Assembly: GCA_902470265.1 (NCBI GenBank)
Contig: CABRFW010000050.1
Location: 1 to 9,135 of the forward strand
Length of the DNA: 9,135 nt
Source: an uncultured Collinsella sp.
Lineage (GTDB): Bacteria; Actinomycetota; Coriobacteriia; Coriobacteriales; Coriobacteriaceae
Direction of reading: 5' to 3'
A program made the translations under genes and the position numbers. Position 1 is the stretch's first letter. Every line of letters starts with the position of its first letter. The notes below the pieces were generated by a model. It ran no database searches, was not told the origin of the DNA, and saw only the letters and a list, made by a program, of their open reading frames with translations. Shown piece after piece: positions 1 to 6,773 of the stretch.

Positions 1-48
1 GCTGGGTTTGGCGCAGGGCGGCCTTTGCTTTTGGGGGAGAAGAGTTGT

Positions 49-630
49 ATGACCGAGATGTCCGAGCCGACGATTCGCCTGGCGACGCCCGAAGACGCGC
101 CGGCGTTGCTTGCCATCTATGAGCCATATGTGCGCCAGACGGCGATTACCTGCGAATACGAGGTGCCGAGCGTTGAGGAGTTCGCCGGGCGCATCGAGCG
201 TACGCTCAAGCGCTATCCGTACCTGGTGATGGAGCTGGACGGGCGTCCGATAGGCTATGCCTATGTGAGTCCGCTCAACAGCCGCGAGGCATACGACTGG
301 TCGGTCGAGACGTCGATCTACCTGGCACGCGATGTGCGCCATGGCGGGCTGGGTCGCAAGTTGCACGATACGCTCAAGCAATGCCTGATTGCGATGGGCA
401 TCACCAACATGTGCGCGCTCATCGCCGTGCCGCACGATAAGGACGACGAGTATCTGACGCACAACAGCCAGGATTTCCATGCCCATATGGGATATCGCCT
501 GGTGGGTGCCTTCGACCGCTGCGCCCAAAAGTTCGGCCGCTGGTACGACATGTGTTGGATGGAGCTGGTCCTAGCCGAGCGCACGCCCAACCAGCCCAAG
601 CCAACCTGGTTCCCCGACCTCCTCGCCTAA
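49..630 (+). CDS. GNAT N-acetyltransferase, phosphinothricin acetyltransferase-like
   Basis: A 193-residue single-domain GNAT enzyme, normal length for the family. It would transfer acetyl from acetyl-CoA to the amino group of a small cytoplasmic substrate. The acetyl-CoA loop is visible at residues 97-102 (R-H-G-G-L-G, the R-x-x-G-x-G pattern) after the strand with W85-S-V-E-T-S. The C-terminal block MGYRLVGAFDRCAQKFGRWYD (147-167) matches the G-F-x-x-V-G...KFGRW signature of the Pat/methionine sulfoximine acetyltransferase group. ATG at 49 is chosen because GGGGGAG at 33-39 sits 9 bases upstream; a TTG at 25 lacks a site and ATG at 58 is an alternative. It converges on the gntR gene and shares its terminator, so it probably does not belong to the sugar locus. 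The true substrate cannot be told; phosphinothricin itself is unlikely. Confidence 0.88.
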   Translation: MTEMSEPTIRLATPEDAPALLAIYEPYVRQTAITCEYEVPSVEEFAGRIERTLKRYPYLVMELDGRPIGYAYVSPLNSREAYDWSVETSIYLARDVRHGGLGRKLHDTLKQCLIAMGITNMCALIAVPHDKDDEYLTHNSQDFHAHMGYRLVGAFDRCAQKFGRWYDMCWMELVLAERTPNQPKPTWFPDLLA

Positions 631-669
631 AACCACCACGAAGGTGCCTGTCCCCTTTGTGGTGGTTTT
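629..669. terminator. Bidirectional terminator between convergent genes
   Basis: AAAACCACCAC (629-639) is the perfect reverse complement of GTGGTGGTTTT (659-669), an 11-bp stem with a 19-base loop. A-run on one side and T-run on the other let it work for the acetyltransferase (plus) and the gntR gene (minus). The left arm overlaps the acetyltransferase stop codon. The loop holds CCCCTTTGTGG, similar to the core of the hairpin at 6774-6799. Confidence 0.85.
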
Positions 670-675
670 GGCAGG

Positions 676-1398
676 TTAGCCGATGGGCTCGGTGTATTTG
701 GCACGGTCGGTGCGCTGGATGCGCTTGGAGACATGGAGCGGGCGGCCGTCGGTGTCGTAGACGTAGTCGGTGATTAGGATCAGCGCCTGCCCGCGCTCAA
801 CGTTGAGCAAAAACGCCTCGTTTTGCGAGGCATAGCACACCTCAAAGGTCTTGTGCCCCTGTGCCGGCGCGCGATGGAATTCCTGGCGCAGCGTCGCGTA
901 GAGCGAACCATTGATATCGCGATCGATGAGTGCTTCAAAGCTCGGTGGTAGATAGGTAGTCTCCAGGCACAGCGGCGCATCGTCCAGATAGCGCAGACGG
1001 ACAAGTTTGACGAGCTTGCTGCCCACGGCCGCATCAAAGAACTTAGCTATACTGCCGCCCGCCTTGGTAAAGCCCGAGTCCACCGTGCGCGTGGTGGGCT
1101 TCATGCCCTGACCCTGGACCTGCGCCGTATAGCTCGAAAACACCAGGTTGTTCTCGTGGAGCGCCGGCGTGTCGGCCACAAAGGCGCCGCGCCCGCGCTC
1201 GGTTCGAACCAGACCCTCATCAACGAGCACCTTAAGGGCATGGCGTACGGTGCTGCGCGACAGCCCCGATTCGTCCATGAGCTCCATCTCGGACGGCAGC
1301 TTGTCTCCGCGTGCGTAGATGCCGGCGGCGATGCGGTCGCGAAGCGTACCCGCCAAGCGCTCGTATTGGCTCAGTTTCTTTTTAGATGAAGCGTTCAT
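676..1398 (-). CDS. GntR-family (HutC/UTRA subfamily) transcriptional regulator
   Basis: A 240-residue cytoplasmic DNA-binding protein of usual HutC-subfamily length. Residues about 12-75 are a GntR winged helix: LPSE at 34-37, the recognition helix SRSTVRHAL at 47-55 and the wing RGRGAFV at 68-74. Residues about 95-235 form a UTRA effector domain, recognisable from LVRLRYLDD, the ETTYLP stretch and the final HVSKRIQR strand. UTRA domains bind small metabolites, often sugar phosphates, and release the repressor from DNA. The gene is divergent from the first SIS gene across a 206-bp AT-rich space with three copies of ACTTGTATGC-like sequence, so it likely represses that gene and itself. The translation signal is weak: AGGCTGAT lies 3 bases before the start. 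The effector, perhaps a phosphorylated Amadori compound, is inferred from neighbours only. Confidence 0.93.
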   Translation of the reverse strand: MNASSKKKLSQYERLAGTLRDRIAAGIYARGDKLPSEMELMDESGLSRSTVRHALKVLVDEGLVRTERGRGAFVADTPALHENNLVFSSYTAQVQGQGMKPTTRTVDSGFTKAGGSIAKFFDAAVGSKLVKLVRLRYLDDAPLCLETTYLPPSFEALIDRDINGSLYATLRQEFHRAPAQGHKTFEVCYASQNEAFLLNVERGQALILITDYVYDTDGRPLHVSKRIQRTDRAKYTEPIG

Positions 1399-1604
1399 GC
1401 GATCAGCCTATATCTAACTTGTATGCTTATCTAAGCAAGCATGTATTCAATACGACAACAAAACAGCTGGTAGCCAATTATCAAAAACCGCATCAGCAAA
1501 AATTCTAAGATAAATATAGCATACAACTAGTCGACATAACCAAAACATGTATGTAACTTGTATGCCTGTGATGAGCATCAAACGAGAAGAAAGGCTGATG
1601 CACG
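1399..1604. promoter_or_regulatory. Divergent promoter/operator region between gntR and the first SIS gene
   Basis: This 206-bp space is much more AT-rich than the genes around it. It holds ACTTGTATGC at 1417-1426 and 1556-1565 and GCATACAACT (reverse complement AGTTGTATGC) at 1519-1528; looser relatives are GCATGTATT (1439-1447) and ACATGTATGT (1545-1554). ACTTGTAT is typical of half-sites for HutC-type GntR repressors, whose full sites often read like ACTTGTATACAAGT. One site lies near gntR and two lie near the SIS gene, which fits repression in both directions. TCGACA (1531-1536) could be a -35 element for the SIS gene, but no convincing -10 can be pinned. The octamer AGGCTGAT occurs inverted at both ends (1402-1409 and 1592-1599), just before each start codon. 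Confidence 0.7.
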
Positions 1605-2597
1605 ATGACCACTCAGGAACAGGTTAAGGATGTCGTTTCCCAGGTTTTGGCTGACAAGGCAGACAAGGGCGGCATCAAGCGCGTCGTGTGGATTGGCGCC
1701 GGCGGATCCAACGGCGGCAACTATCCTGCCCAGTACTTTATGGAGCACGAGGCCACGCAGGTCGTGAGCTCCAGCTACACCAGCAACGAGTTCGTGCACG
1801 CCACCCCGGCCTACGTCAACGAGAACACCCTGGCCGTCGTCGTGTCCATGCGCGGCACCAAGGAGACCATCGTCGCCGCCCAGGTCGCCAAGGACCACGG
1901 CGCCAGCACCATCGCAATCTATGTCGACGAGTCCGGCCTCACCGAGGTCTGCGACTACAAGATCCAGTATGACAGCCTGGCCGTCGACGAGTCCTGCATG
2001 GGCCGCACCAACTCCGCCGTCGTGACCATGATCGCCATGGAGCTTACGCAGCAGACCGAGGGCTATGCCGAGTACGAGACCGCTATGGCCGCCTTCGACT
2101 TGGTCGACCCCATCTATCGCAAGGCCGTCGAGTACACCCGTCCGCTTGCTGCCAAGTGGGCCGAGCAGAACGCCGACAAGCCCTGCATCAACGTGATGGC
2201 TCAGGGTCCGCTCTTTGGTGCCGCCTACGTCTTTAGCATCTGCAACGTGCAGGAGATGTTGCAGATCGACTCCTGCACCATCAACACCTGCGACTTCTTC
2301 CACGGCCCCTTCGAGATCCTGGACAAGCGTACCTCGCTGTTCCAGCTCATCAGCGTCGGCCGCAGCCGCTGCAACGACGAGCGCGGCATCCGCTTCGTCA
2401 ACCAGTACGGTGGCGAGCGCGTCTATCAGCTCGACGCCAAGGAGCTCGGCCTCAATGACATCAAGGACAGCGTGAGCGAATACTTCAACCACCTGATCTT
2501 TGCCCCGATTCTCAACAACGTGTACATGCGCGCGCTCTCTGCCGTCACCCACAAGGACTACATGACGCGCCGCTACATGTGGAAGCTCGACTACTAG
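1605..2597 (+). CDS. SIS-domain sugar-phosphate deglycase, Amadori-phosphate (FrlB/GfrE-like) type, paralogue 1
   Basis: A 330-residue cytoplasmic protein with two SIS domains (about 20-150 and 180-320). The first has the opening glycine loop WIGAGGS (29-35). The second has E217 and H233, 16 residues apart, ending in FFHGPFE; the catalytic Glu and His of FraB and FrlB stand in the same block with the same spacing. The C-terminus RRYMWKLDY resembles the RRY...Y end of FrlB and is shared with the second SIS gene at 6892. The expected reaction is cleavage of a phosphorylated Amadori compound into glucose 6-phosphate and an amino acid. The phosphate loop is unusual: S81-M-R-G-T-K, where paralogue 2 and FrlB have S-x-x-G-x-T, so substrate preference may differ (glucoselysine-6-phosphate or another adduct). 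AGAAAGG at 1588-1594 is the ribosome site. It is likely GntR-controlled. An aminosugar isomerase or deaminase role is less likely but possible. Confidence 0.8.
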   Translation: MTTQEQVKDVVSQVLADKADKGGIKRVVWIGAGGSNGGNYPAQYFMEHEATQVVSSSYTSNEFVHATPAYVNENTLAVVVSMRGTKETIVAAQVAKDHGASTIAIYVDESGLTEVCDYKIQYDSLAVDESCMGRTNSAVVTMIAMELTQQTEGYAEYETAMAAFDLVDPIYRKAVEYTRPLAAKWAEQNADKPCINVMAQGPLFGAAYVFSICNVQEMLQIDSCTINTCDFFHGPFEILDKRTSLFQLISVGRSRCNDERGIRFVNQYGGERVYQLDAKELGLNDIKDSVSEYFNHLIFAPILNNVYMRALSAVTHKDYMTRRYMWKLDY

Positions 2598-2623
2598 GGG
2601 ATAGAGCGGCCTAACAGCTCGAT

Positions 2624-2720
2624 GTCCTCATAAGTTGCGGTGGAATAGTTCCTGTTTGGGGGCTTGAAGCCTCTATTTGGGAACTAGTCCACCGCAACCG
2701 CCAAGTAATCCGCTGAGGAC
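2624..2720. repeat. Nested inverted-repeat element (structured RNA or miniature repeat)
   Basis: Four nested stems are visible: GTCCTCA (2624-2630) with TGAGGAC (2714-2720), GTTGCGGTGGA (2634-2644) with TCCACCGCAAC (2688-2698), TAGTTCC (2646-2652) with GGAACTA (2680-2686), and an inner GGCTT-G-AAGCC at 2661-2671. Together they can fold most of 97 bases into one long stem. No T-run follows, so it is not a classical terminator. It sits 26 bases after the first SIS gene and before the permease promoter. It could stop or protect the SIS transcript, or be a small repeated element scattered in the genome; copy number cannot be judged here. Confidence 0.7.
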
Positions 2721-2760
2721 GGAGGAAAACGGATCACTTTCCCGCTCGCCGATTTGTGTC

Positions 2761-2788
2761 TTGAAAAATGTATATAACGACTATAACG
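2761..2788 (+). promoter_or_regulatory. Probable promoter and operator of the EamA permease gene
   Basis: TATAACGACTATAACG at 2773-2788 matches TATAATGACCATAACG before the PTS genes (4062-4077) at 14 of 16 positions. It is a direct repeat of TATAACG with a 9-base period. TTGAAA at 2761-2766 could be a -35 box, with TATAAC at 2782-2787 as -10 after a short 15-base spacer. The promoter boxes are tentative; the shared motif is seen directly. Confidence 0.5.
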
Positions 2789-2816
2789 TAGTGTGAAACA
2801 TATTGGAAACAATACC

Positions 2817-2823
2817 GAGGAGG
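2817..2823 (+). promoter_or_regulatory. Ribosome binding site fixing a TTG start for the EamA gene
   Basis: GAGGAGG lies 5 bases before TTG at 2829. The longer reading frame opens with GTG at 2793, which has no purine-rich site upstream and overlaps the promoter motif, so TTG at 2829 is preferred. Confidence 0.7.
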
Positions 2824-2828
2824 CTGCG

Positions 2829-3911
2829 TTGAAGAAAAGCAATCTGGGCTATGTGCTGGTGCTGATCGCCGCGCTTATGTGGGGCAGCATCGGAATCTTT
2901 GTAAACGGCATCTCGGCCATGGGCGTTTCGTCCCAGAGCATGGCTGCCTTTCGCTTGTTGGTCGGAGCGCTTATCTTGGCGCCGGTCCTGATGTTTATGG
3001 GCTGCCGTCCGGGTGAGGGGTCTACCGTGGCTCAGGGTCCGCTGGCACTGTTCAAGGCAAGCCCTAAAGAGCTTGTTCCCTGCGCGCTTGTCGGTATTGT
3101 CGGCCTGGCCGCCGCCAACACCTGCTATTACGAGTGCATGGGCGAGGTGGGCATGTCCACGGCCTCGGTGCTGCTCTATACCTCGCCGGTGTTTGGCGTC
3201 GTGCTCGGCCGCGTGCTTTATCGCGAGGACGTGACCCCCAACAAGCTCGTCGCCATTGTCTTTAACATCGTTGGCTGCGTGCTTGCAGTGACCAATGGCG
3301 ACCTTTCCGGTTTTCATTTTTCGGTTTGGGGCGTCACGTCGGGCGTGATTGCAGGCCTTTGCGGTGCGTCGCTCGCGGTGTTTAGCCGGATAGCAACCAA
3401 GACAGTCCACCCGCTGGCTGTCACGTTTTGGGGCTTTGTTTTTGGCGGTGCGGTTATGGCGGCTATCGCGGCTCCGTGGCCGGATGTCGCCGCGGCAATG
3501 TCGCCACAGCTGCTGCTGCTGTTCCTTGGCTTTGGACTCATCCCCACAGCCGTGGCTTACATCTTATATATGCAGGGTCTGTCCATGGGACTCGAGACGT
3601 CGAAAGTTCCCGTCGTAATGTCTTTCGAGACGGTCGTCACCGTACTGGTGGGCATTGGCATCTACGCTGAGCCCGCCGGCGCGATCAAGGTCCTGGGCAT
3701 CGTGCTGGTGCTCGCGTCCATCCTGATCATGAACACCGACTTCTCCAAGCTGCGCAACAGTGTGTTTGTCGGTCATGTTGTTGAGAGCATGACCTTTAAG
3801 CCCAACGCGTGGTGGACGGAGAAATCGCAGGACATGGATCTGTTTAAGGAGCGCACCGGCATCGCGCTGGAGCCCACCGTGCAGGAAAGCCCCTGGTACT
3901 TTGTGCGATAG
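2829..3911 (+). CDS. EamA/DMT-superfamily permease with C-terminal tail
   Basis: A 360-residue membrane protein from the TTG start. Two EamA repeats of about five hydrophobic helices each fill residues 7-155 and 166-302. Typical family signs are WGSIGIFV near the N-terminus, YTSPVF (117-122) and PVVMSFETVVTVLVG (261-275). Such transporters move amino acids, nucleosides or other metabolites, often outward. Residues about 303-360 form a soluble tail (from NTDFSKLRN to SPWYFVR) that ordinary ~300-residue members lack. The gene lies between the first SIS gene and the PTS genes and shares a promoter motif with the latter. A role in exporting the amino acid freed by the deglycases, or in taking up a substrate, is inference. 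Codons are less C-biased than in the PTS and SIS genes, suggesting lower expression. Confidence 0.85.
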   Translation: MKKSNLGYVLVLIAALMWGSIGIFVNGISAMGVSSQSMAAFRLLVGALILAPVLMFMGCRPGEGSTVAQGPLALFKASPKELVPCALVGIVGLAAANTCYYECMGEVGMSTASVLLYTSPVFGVVLGRVLYREDVTPNKLVAIVFNIVGCVLAVTNGDLSGFHFSVWGVTSGVIAGLCGASLAVFSRIATKTVHPLAVTFWGFVFGGAVMAAIAAPWPDVAAAMSPQLLLLFLGFGLIPTAVAYILYMQGLSMGLETSKVPVVMSFETVVTVLVGIGIYAEPAGAIKVLGIVLVLASILIMNTDFSKLRNSVFVGHVVESMTFKPNAWWTEKSQDMDLFKERTGIALEPTVQESPWYFVR

Positions 3912-4023
3912 AGGATTGCGCGCAGGGTCTGACCTCGGGTTATCCAGCCAGCGCGGCCTACCCAGCCCCAACGTTTCAAATACGTTAAACCCGTCAACGG
4001 TCGATTTTCACCCGCGAACGGTC

Positions 4024-4077
4024 TTTATACTAATTAGCAATATAAGCAACGTATAAGACGTTATAATGACCATAACG
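4024..4077 (+). promoter_or_regulatory. Promoter/operator region of the PTS operon
   Basis: TATAAT at 4062-4067 is a perfect -10 box, but no good -35 lies 16-18 bases upstream, which suggests activator help or another arrangement. It is part of TATAATGACCATAACG (4062-4077), nearly identical to the motif before the EamA gene. TATAAG also occurs at 4041 and 4052, so three TATAA cores are spaced 11 and 10 bases apart, about one helical turn each. A palindromic TAATTA stands at 4031-4036. None of the ACTTGTATGC sites seen before the first SIS gene recurs here. Confidence 0.55.
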
Positions 4078-4093
4078 AAAAGGAGGAGGCAAG

Positions 4094-5017
4094 ATGAATC
4101 AGATCATTCTCGCATCTCATGGCGGCCTGGCCGCAGGCGCCAAAGACACGCTCGAGATGGTTCTCGGCGACGTGTCGAACGTCCACGTCGTGTCGCTTGC
4201 TCGTGACGACAAGGAGCCCATCACCGATAAGGTGGACGCCATGATCGCCACGTTCAACGCGGACGACACCGTCTATGTGCTGACCGATATGCTCGGCAGC
4301 TCGGTCAACAACAGCATGGTCGAGCTTTCCAAGAACGGCACGAAGTTCACGGTTGTCAGCGGTTTCAACATCCCGCTGGCGCTCACGCTCGCTATGAGCC
4401 CCGTCCCCGTCAAGGGTGCCGAGCTCGCAGCCCTCATCAACGAGGCCCGCACCGGTCTGACCAACCCCAACGCACCGGTCGAGGCTGCCGCGGCTCCCGC
4501 CAAGAAGGCCAAGGCGTCCCGTCACAGCTCCGGTCCCGCCAAGATCGTCCTCGCACGTCTTGATTACCGTCTGCTGCACGGCCAGGTCGTCTTTACCTGG
4601 ACCACCAAGGTTCAGGCCGAGCGCATCATCGTCGTCGACAACGCCGCCGCCAACGATGACATCAAGAAGGGCGCTCTTAAGCTGGCCAAGCCCCAGGGCG
4701 TGCGCCTGAACGTCTTCACCGTCGAGCGTGCCCTCGCCAAGATGGACAAGCTCAACACCCTCGGCGAGCGCGTCATGTTCGTCTTTGGCAACACTGCCGA
4801 GATGCTGCAGTTCTGCCAGGGCTACAAGCTCGACGCCATCAACCTGGGCGCCACCGCCAACCACGACGGTGCCGATCAGGTCGGCGGCAAGGACAGCTCC
4901 GTCTTTCTCGACGCCACCCAGAAGGCCGACGTCAATCAGCTGCTCGACATGGGCATCAAGCTCTATGTTCAGCAGACCCCTACGTATCAGAGCGTCGACA
5001 TCGACGCCAAGCTGTAA
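4094..5017 (+). CDS. Mannose-family PTS fused EIIA-EIIB component
   Basis: A 307-residue cytoplasmic phosphocarrier made of two domains. Residues 1-125 are EIIA (ManX-type) with H9 in ASHGGLAAG as the site phosphorylated by HPr. Residues about 148-307 are EIIB with H162 in the RLDYRLLHGQV block as the second phosphorylation site. An Ala/Lys/Pro-rich linker (126-147) joins them, as in E. coli ManX; Salmonella GfrA and GfrB are separate proteins. The chain passes phosphate to the sugar bound by EIIC/EIID. AGGAGG (4084-4089) provides a strong ribosome site. The EIIC gene follows after 36 bases. Specificity cannot be read from the sequence; the two SIS genes suggest an Amadori compound such as fructoselysine or glucoselysine rather than mannose. 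Confidence 0.93.
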   Translation: MNQIILASHGGLAAGAKDTLEMVLGDVSNVHVVSLARDDKEPITDKVDAMIATFNADDTVYVLTDMLGSSVNNSMVELSKNGTKFTVVSGFNIPLALTLAMSPVPVKGAELAALINEARTGLTNPNAPVEAAAAPAKKAKASRHSSGPAKIVLARLDYRLLHGQVVFTWTTKVQAERIIVVDNAAANDDIKKGALKLAKPQGVRLNVFTVERALAKMDKLNTLGERVMFVFGNTAEMLQFCQGYKLDAINLGATANHDGADQVGGKDSSVFLDATQKADVNQLLDMGIKLYVQQTPTYQSVDIDAKL

Positions 5018-5022
5018 TCAAC

Positions 5023-5036
5023 CAGGCTTTTGCCTG
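5023..5036 (+). other. Small hairpin between the EIIAB and EIIC genes
   Basis: CAGGC-TTTT-GCCTG forms a 5-bp stem with a 4-base loop, 4 bases before the AAAGGAG ribosome site of EIIC. It has no T-run, so it should not end transcription. It could affect mRNA processing or EIIC translation, or be incidental. Confidence 0.35.
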
Positions 5037-5053
5037 ACTGAAAGGAGAAGGGT

Positions 5054-5848
5054 ATGAATACGTTCATCAGTGCGGTGCTCGTCGGCCTCGTCGGCGTGTT
5101 CTGCATGTGGGACTCCCGCCTGCTCGGTCGTCTTAACTTCGAGCAGCCCCTCGTTGGCGCTACGCTCGTCGGTCTGCTGCTGGGCGATGTGCCCACCGGC
5201 CTTGCCGTCGGTGCCGCCGTCGAGCTCGTGTCCATGGGCCTGGTGCAGGTCGGCGCCGCCGTTCCGCCCGATATGGTCCTGGGCGGCATCGTGGCCGCTG
5301 CCTTTGCGTGCCTGACCGATGCTTCCGCCGAGACCGCCATGACGATCGCCATCCCGGTCGCCGTCCTGGGTCAGCTTCTCGGCATCGTGTTCCGTTCCAT
5401 CATCGCCGCCCTCACCCATGTGGCAGATAGCGCGATCGATAACGGAAAGTTCAAGACCGCCTACCGTATGCACATCTGCGCCGGCTCCGGTCTGTACGCC
5501 GTCATGTACTTCCTGCCGATCTTCCTCGCCGTTTTTGTTGGCACCGACCTGGTTCAGGCCATCGTCAACATGGTTCCCGAGTGGCTGTCCACTGGTCTTA
5601 ACGTTTCGACCAAGATCATGACCGCCTACGGCTTGGCCCTGCTGCTCACCATGATGATCAAGAAGGGTATGACTCCGTTCCTGTTCATCGGTTTCCTGCT
5701 CGCCGCTTACCTCAACCTGTCCGTCATCGCGGTCGCTCTGATCGGTGTGTGCCTGGCTGTCGTCTTCATGGGCTTCAAGTTCAACGGTTCCCATGCAGCC
5801 GCCGGTGTCGATTCCGACTACGATCCGCTCGAAGACGACGAAGACTAA
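5054..5848 (+). CDS. Mannose-family PTS EIIC membrane component
   Basis: A 264-residue polytopic membrane protein, normal EIIC length. It starts in a hydrophobic helix and has about six to seven hydrophobic segments (roughly 4-18, 33-62, 76-120, 143-164, 190-202, 206-241). The signature VELVSMGLVQVGAAVPPD at 56-73, with its conserved Glu57, belongs to ManY/AgaC/LevF-type permeases. With EIID it forms the sugar channel. The last 20 residues are strongly acidic (DSDYDPLEDDED), a cytoplasmic tail. AAAGGAG at 5041-5047 leads to ATG 5054. The stop codon overlaps the ribosome site of the EIID gene, so the two are tightly co-translated. Confidence 0.93.
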   Translation: MNTFISAVLVGLVGVFCMWDSRLLGRLNFEQPLVGATLVGLLLGDVPTGLAVGAAVELVSMGLVQVGAAVPPDMVLGGIVAAAFACLTDASAETAMTIAIPVAVLGQLLGIVFRSIIAALTHVADSAIDNGKFKTAYRMHICAGSGLYAVMYFLPIFLAVFVGTDLVQAIVNMVPEWLSTGLNVSTKIMTAYGLALLLTMMIKKGMTPFLFIGFLLAAYLNLSVIAVALIGVCLAVVFMGFKFNGSHAAAGVDSDYDPLEDDED

Positions 5849-5861
5849 GGAGGAACACACT

Positions 5862-6695
5862 ATGGCAACCGCAACCAAGGACGTGTCCCTGAACAAGAAG
5901 GTCAGCCAGTTCTTCTGGCGCTCCTGGGCCATCCAGGCCTCTTGGAACTACGAGCGTCAGATGAACATGGGCTTCCTCTACGGCATGGTTCCCACGCTCG
6001 ATCGCCTCTATCCGGACGAGTCCGACCCCAAGCAGCTCGCTGCTAAGAAAGAGGCTTACCACCGTCACATGGCGTTCTACAACTGCACCCCGCAGACGAG
6101 CGCCTTTATCCTGGGCCTCACCGCCTCCATGGAGGAGGAGTACGCCAAGGATCCCGAGAACTTCGATCCCGATTCGATCAACGCGGTCAAGACCTCCCTC
6201 ATGGGTCCGCTTTCCGGCATCGGTGACTCCTTCTTCCAGGGCACCATCCGCGTTATCGCCTTTGGCCTGGGCGTTCAGCTGGCTCAGCAGGGCTCCATCA
6301 TGGGCCCGATCCTGGCCATGCTCATCTCCATCGTCCCCTCTGTGCTGATTACTTGGTTCGCCGCCAAGATGGGCTATCAGGGCGGCCACGAGTACCTGAG
6401 CAAGCTTCAGGGCGGCGACCTCATGGAGAAGCTCATGTATGTCTGCGGCATCGTGGGTCTTATGTCCGTGGGCGGCATGATCGCCACGCTGATCGGCGCC
6501 ACCACCCCGCTGCAGTTCGCTGAGGGCACCGTCGTTATCCAGGACATCCTGGACGGCATGATGCCCCAGATGATCTCCCTTGGCCTCACCGGCCTTATGT
6601 ACTGGCTCATCAAGAAGAACGTCAACACCGGTTGGCTTCTCGTGATCGCCATCGTGGGCGGCATTGCCCTCTCCGCGGCCGGCATCCTGGCCTAG
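5862..6695 (+). CDS. Mannose-family PTS EIID membrane component
   Basis: A 277-residue EIID of usual length. The diagnostic signature GPLSGIGDSFFQGTIR sits at 115-130. The N-terminal amphipathic part (FWRSWAIQASWNYERQ, about 18-33) is typical of ManZ/AgaD proteins. Hydrophobic segments follow at about 131-168, 192-213, 236-252 and 257-277. EIID binds EIIC and the cytoplasmic EIIAB unit. AAGGAGG at 5847-5853 overlaps the EIIC stop and lies 8 bases before ATG 5862; an upstream in-frame start inside EIIC has no support. After this gene come two hairpins and then the second SIS gene. Confidence 0.93.
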   Translation: MATATKDVSLNKKVSQFFWRSWAIQASWNYERQMNMGFLYGMVPTLDRLYPDESDPKQLAAKKEAYHRHMAFYNCTPQTSAFILGLTASMEEEYAKDPENFDPDSINAVKTSLMGPLSGIGDSFFQGTIRVIAFGLGVQLAQQGSIMGPILAMLISIVPSVLITWFAAKMGYQGGHEYLSKLQGGDLMEKLMYVCGIVGLMSVGGMIATLIGATTPLQFAEGTVVIQDILDGMMPQMISLGLTGLMYWLIKKNVNTGWLLVIAIVGGIALSAAGILA

Positions 6696-6724
6696 TCGCG
6701 ACTAAGCGCCTAACCGCTTTCCCC

Positions 6725-6763
6725 GGGGGCCTGCCTGGCATCCCATACCCCAGGCAGGCTTCC
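6725..6763 (+). terminator. Strong hairpin after EIID, probable terminator or attenuator
   Basis: GCCTGCCTGG (6729-6738) pairs perfectly with CCAGGCAGGC (6750-6759) across an 11-base loop. G-T wobbles and two G-C pairs extend the stem to about 14 bp. The bases that follow (TTCCATCCCTAT) are only modestly T-rich, so termination may be partial. This would lower transcript reaching the second SIS gene, or mark the 3' end of a stable PTS mRNA. Confidence 0.6.
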
Positions 6764-6773
6764 ATCCCTATAC

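Noticed and set aside
1578..2552. A long open frame on the minus strand opposite the first SIS gene
   Set aside because: It mirrors a strongly codon-biased real gene, has low-complexity Val/Asp/Gly-rich translation and no recognisable motif.
2793..2828. GTG start giving a 372-residue permease
   Set aside because: No ribosome site, and it overlaps the end of the promoter region; TTG 2829 has GAGGAGG 5 bases upstream and starts at the first helix.
3970..3986. AACGT/ACGTT hairpin after the permease as a terminator
   Set aside because: Only 5 bp with no T-run; too weak to call.
5745..5861. Upstream in-frame extension of EIID into the EIIC gene
   Set aside because: No ribosome site, and AAGGAGG at 5847 fits ATG 5862 and the normal EIID N-terminus.
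5018..5932. A 304-codon minus-strand frame opposite EIIC
   Set aside because: It overlaps a clear EIIC with a full signature and ribosome site; the antisense product is an acidic, His/Asp/Gly-rich artefact.
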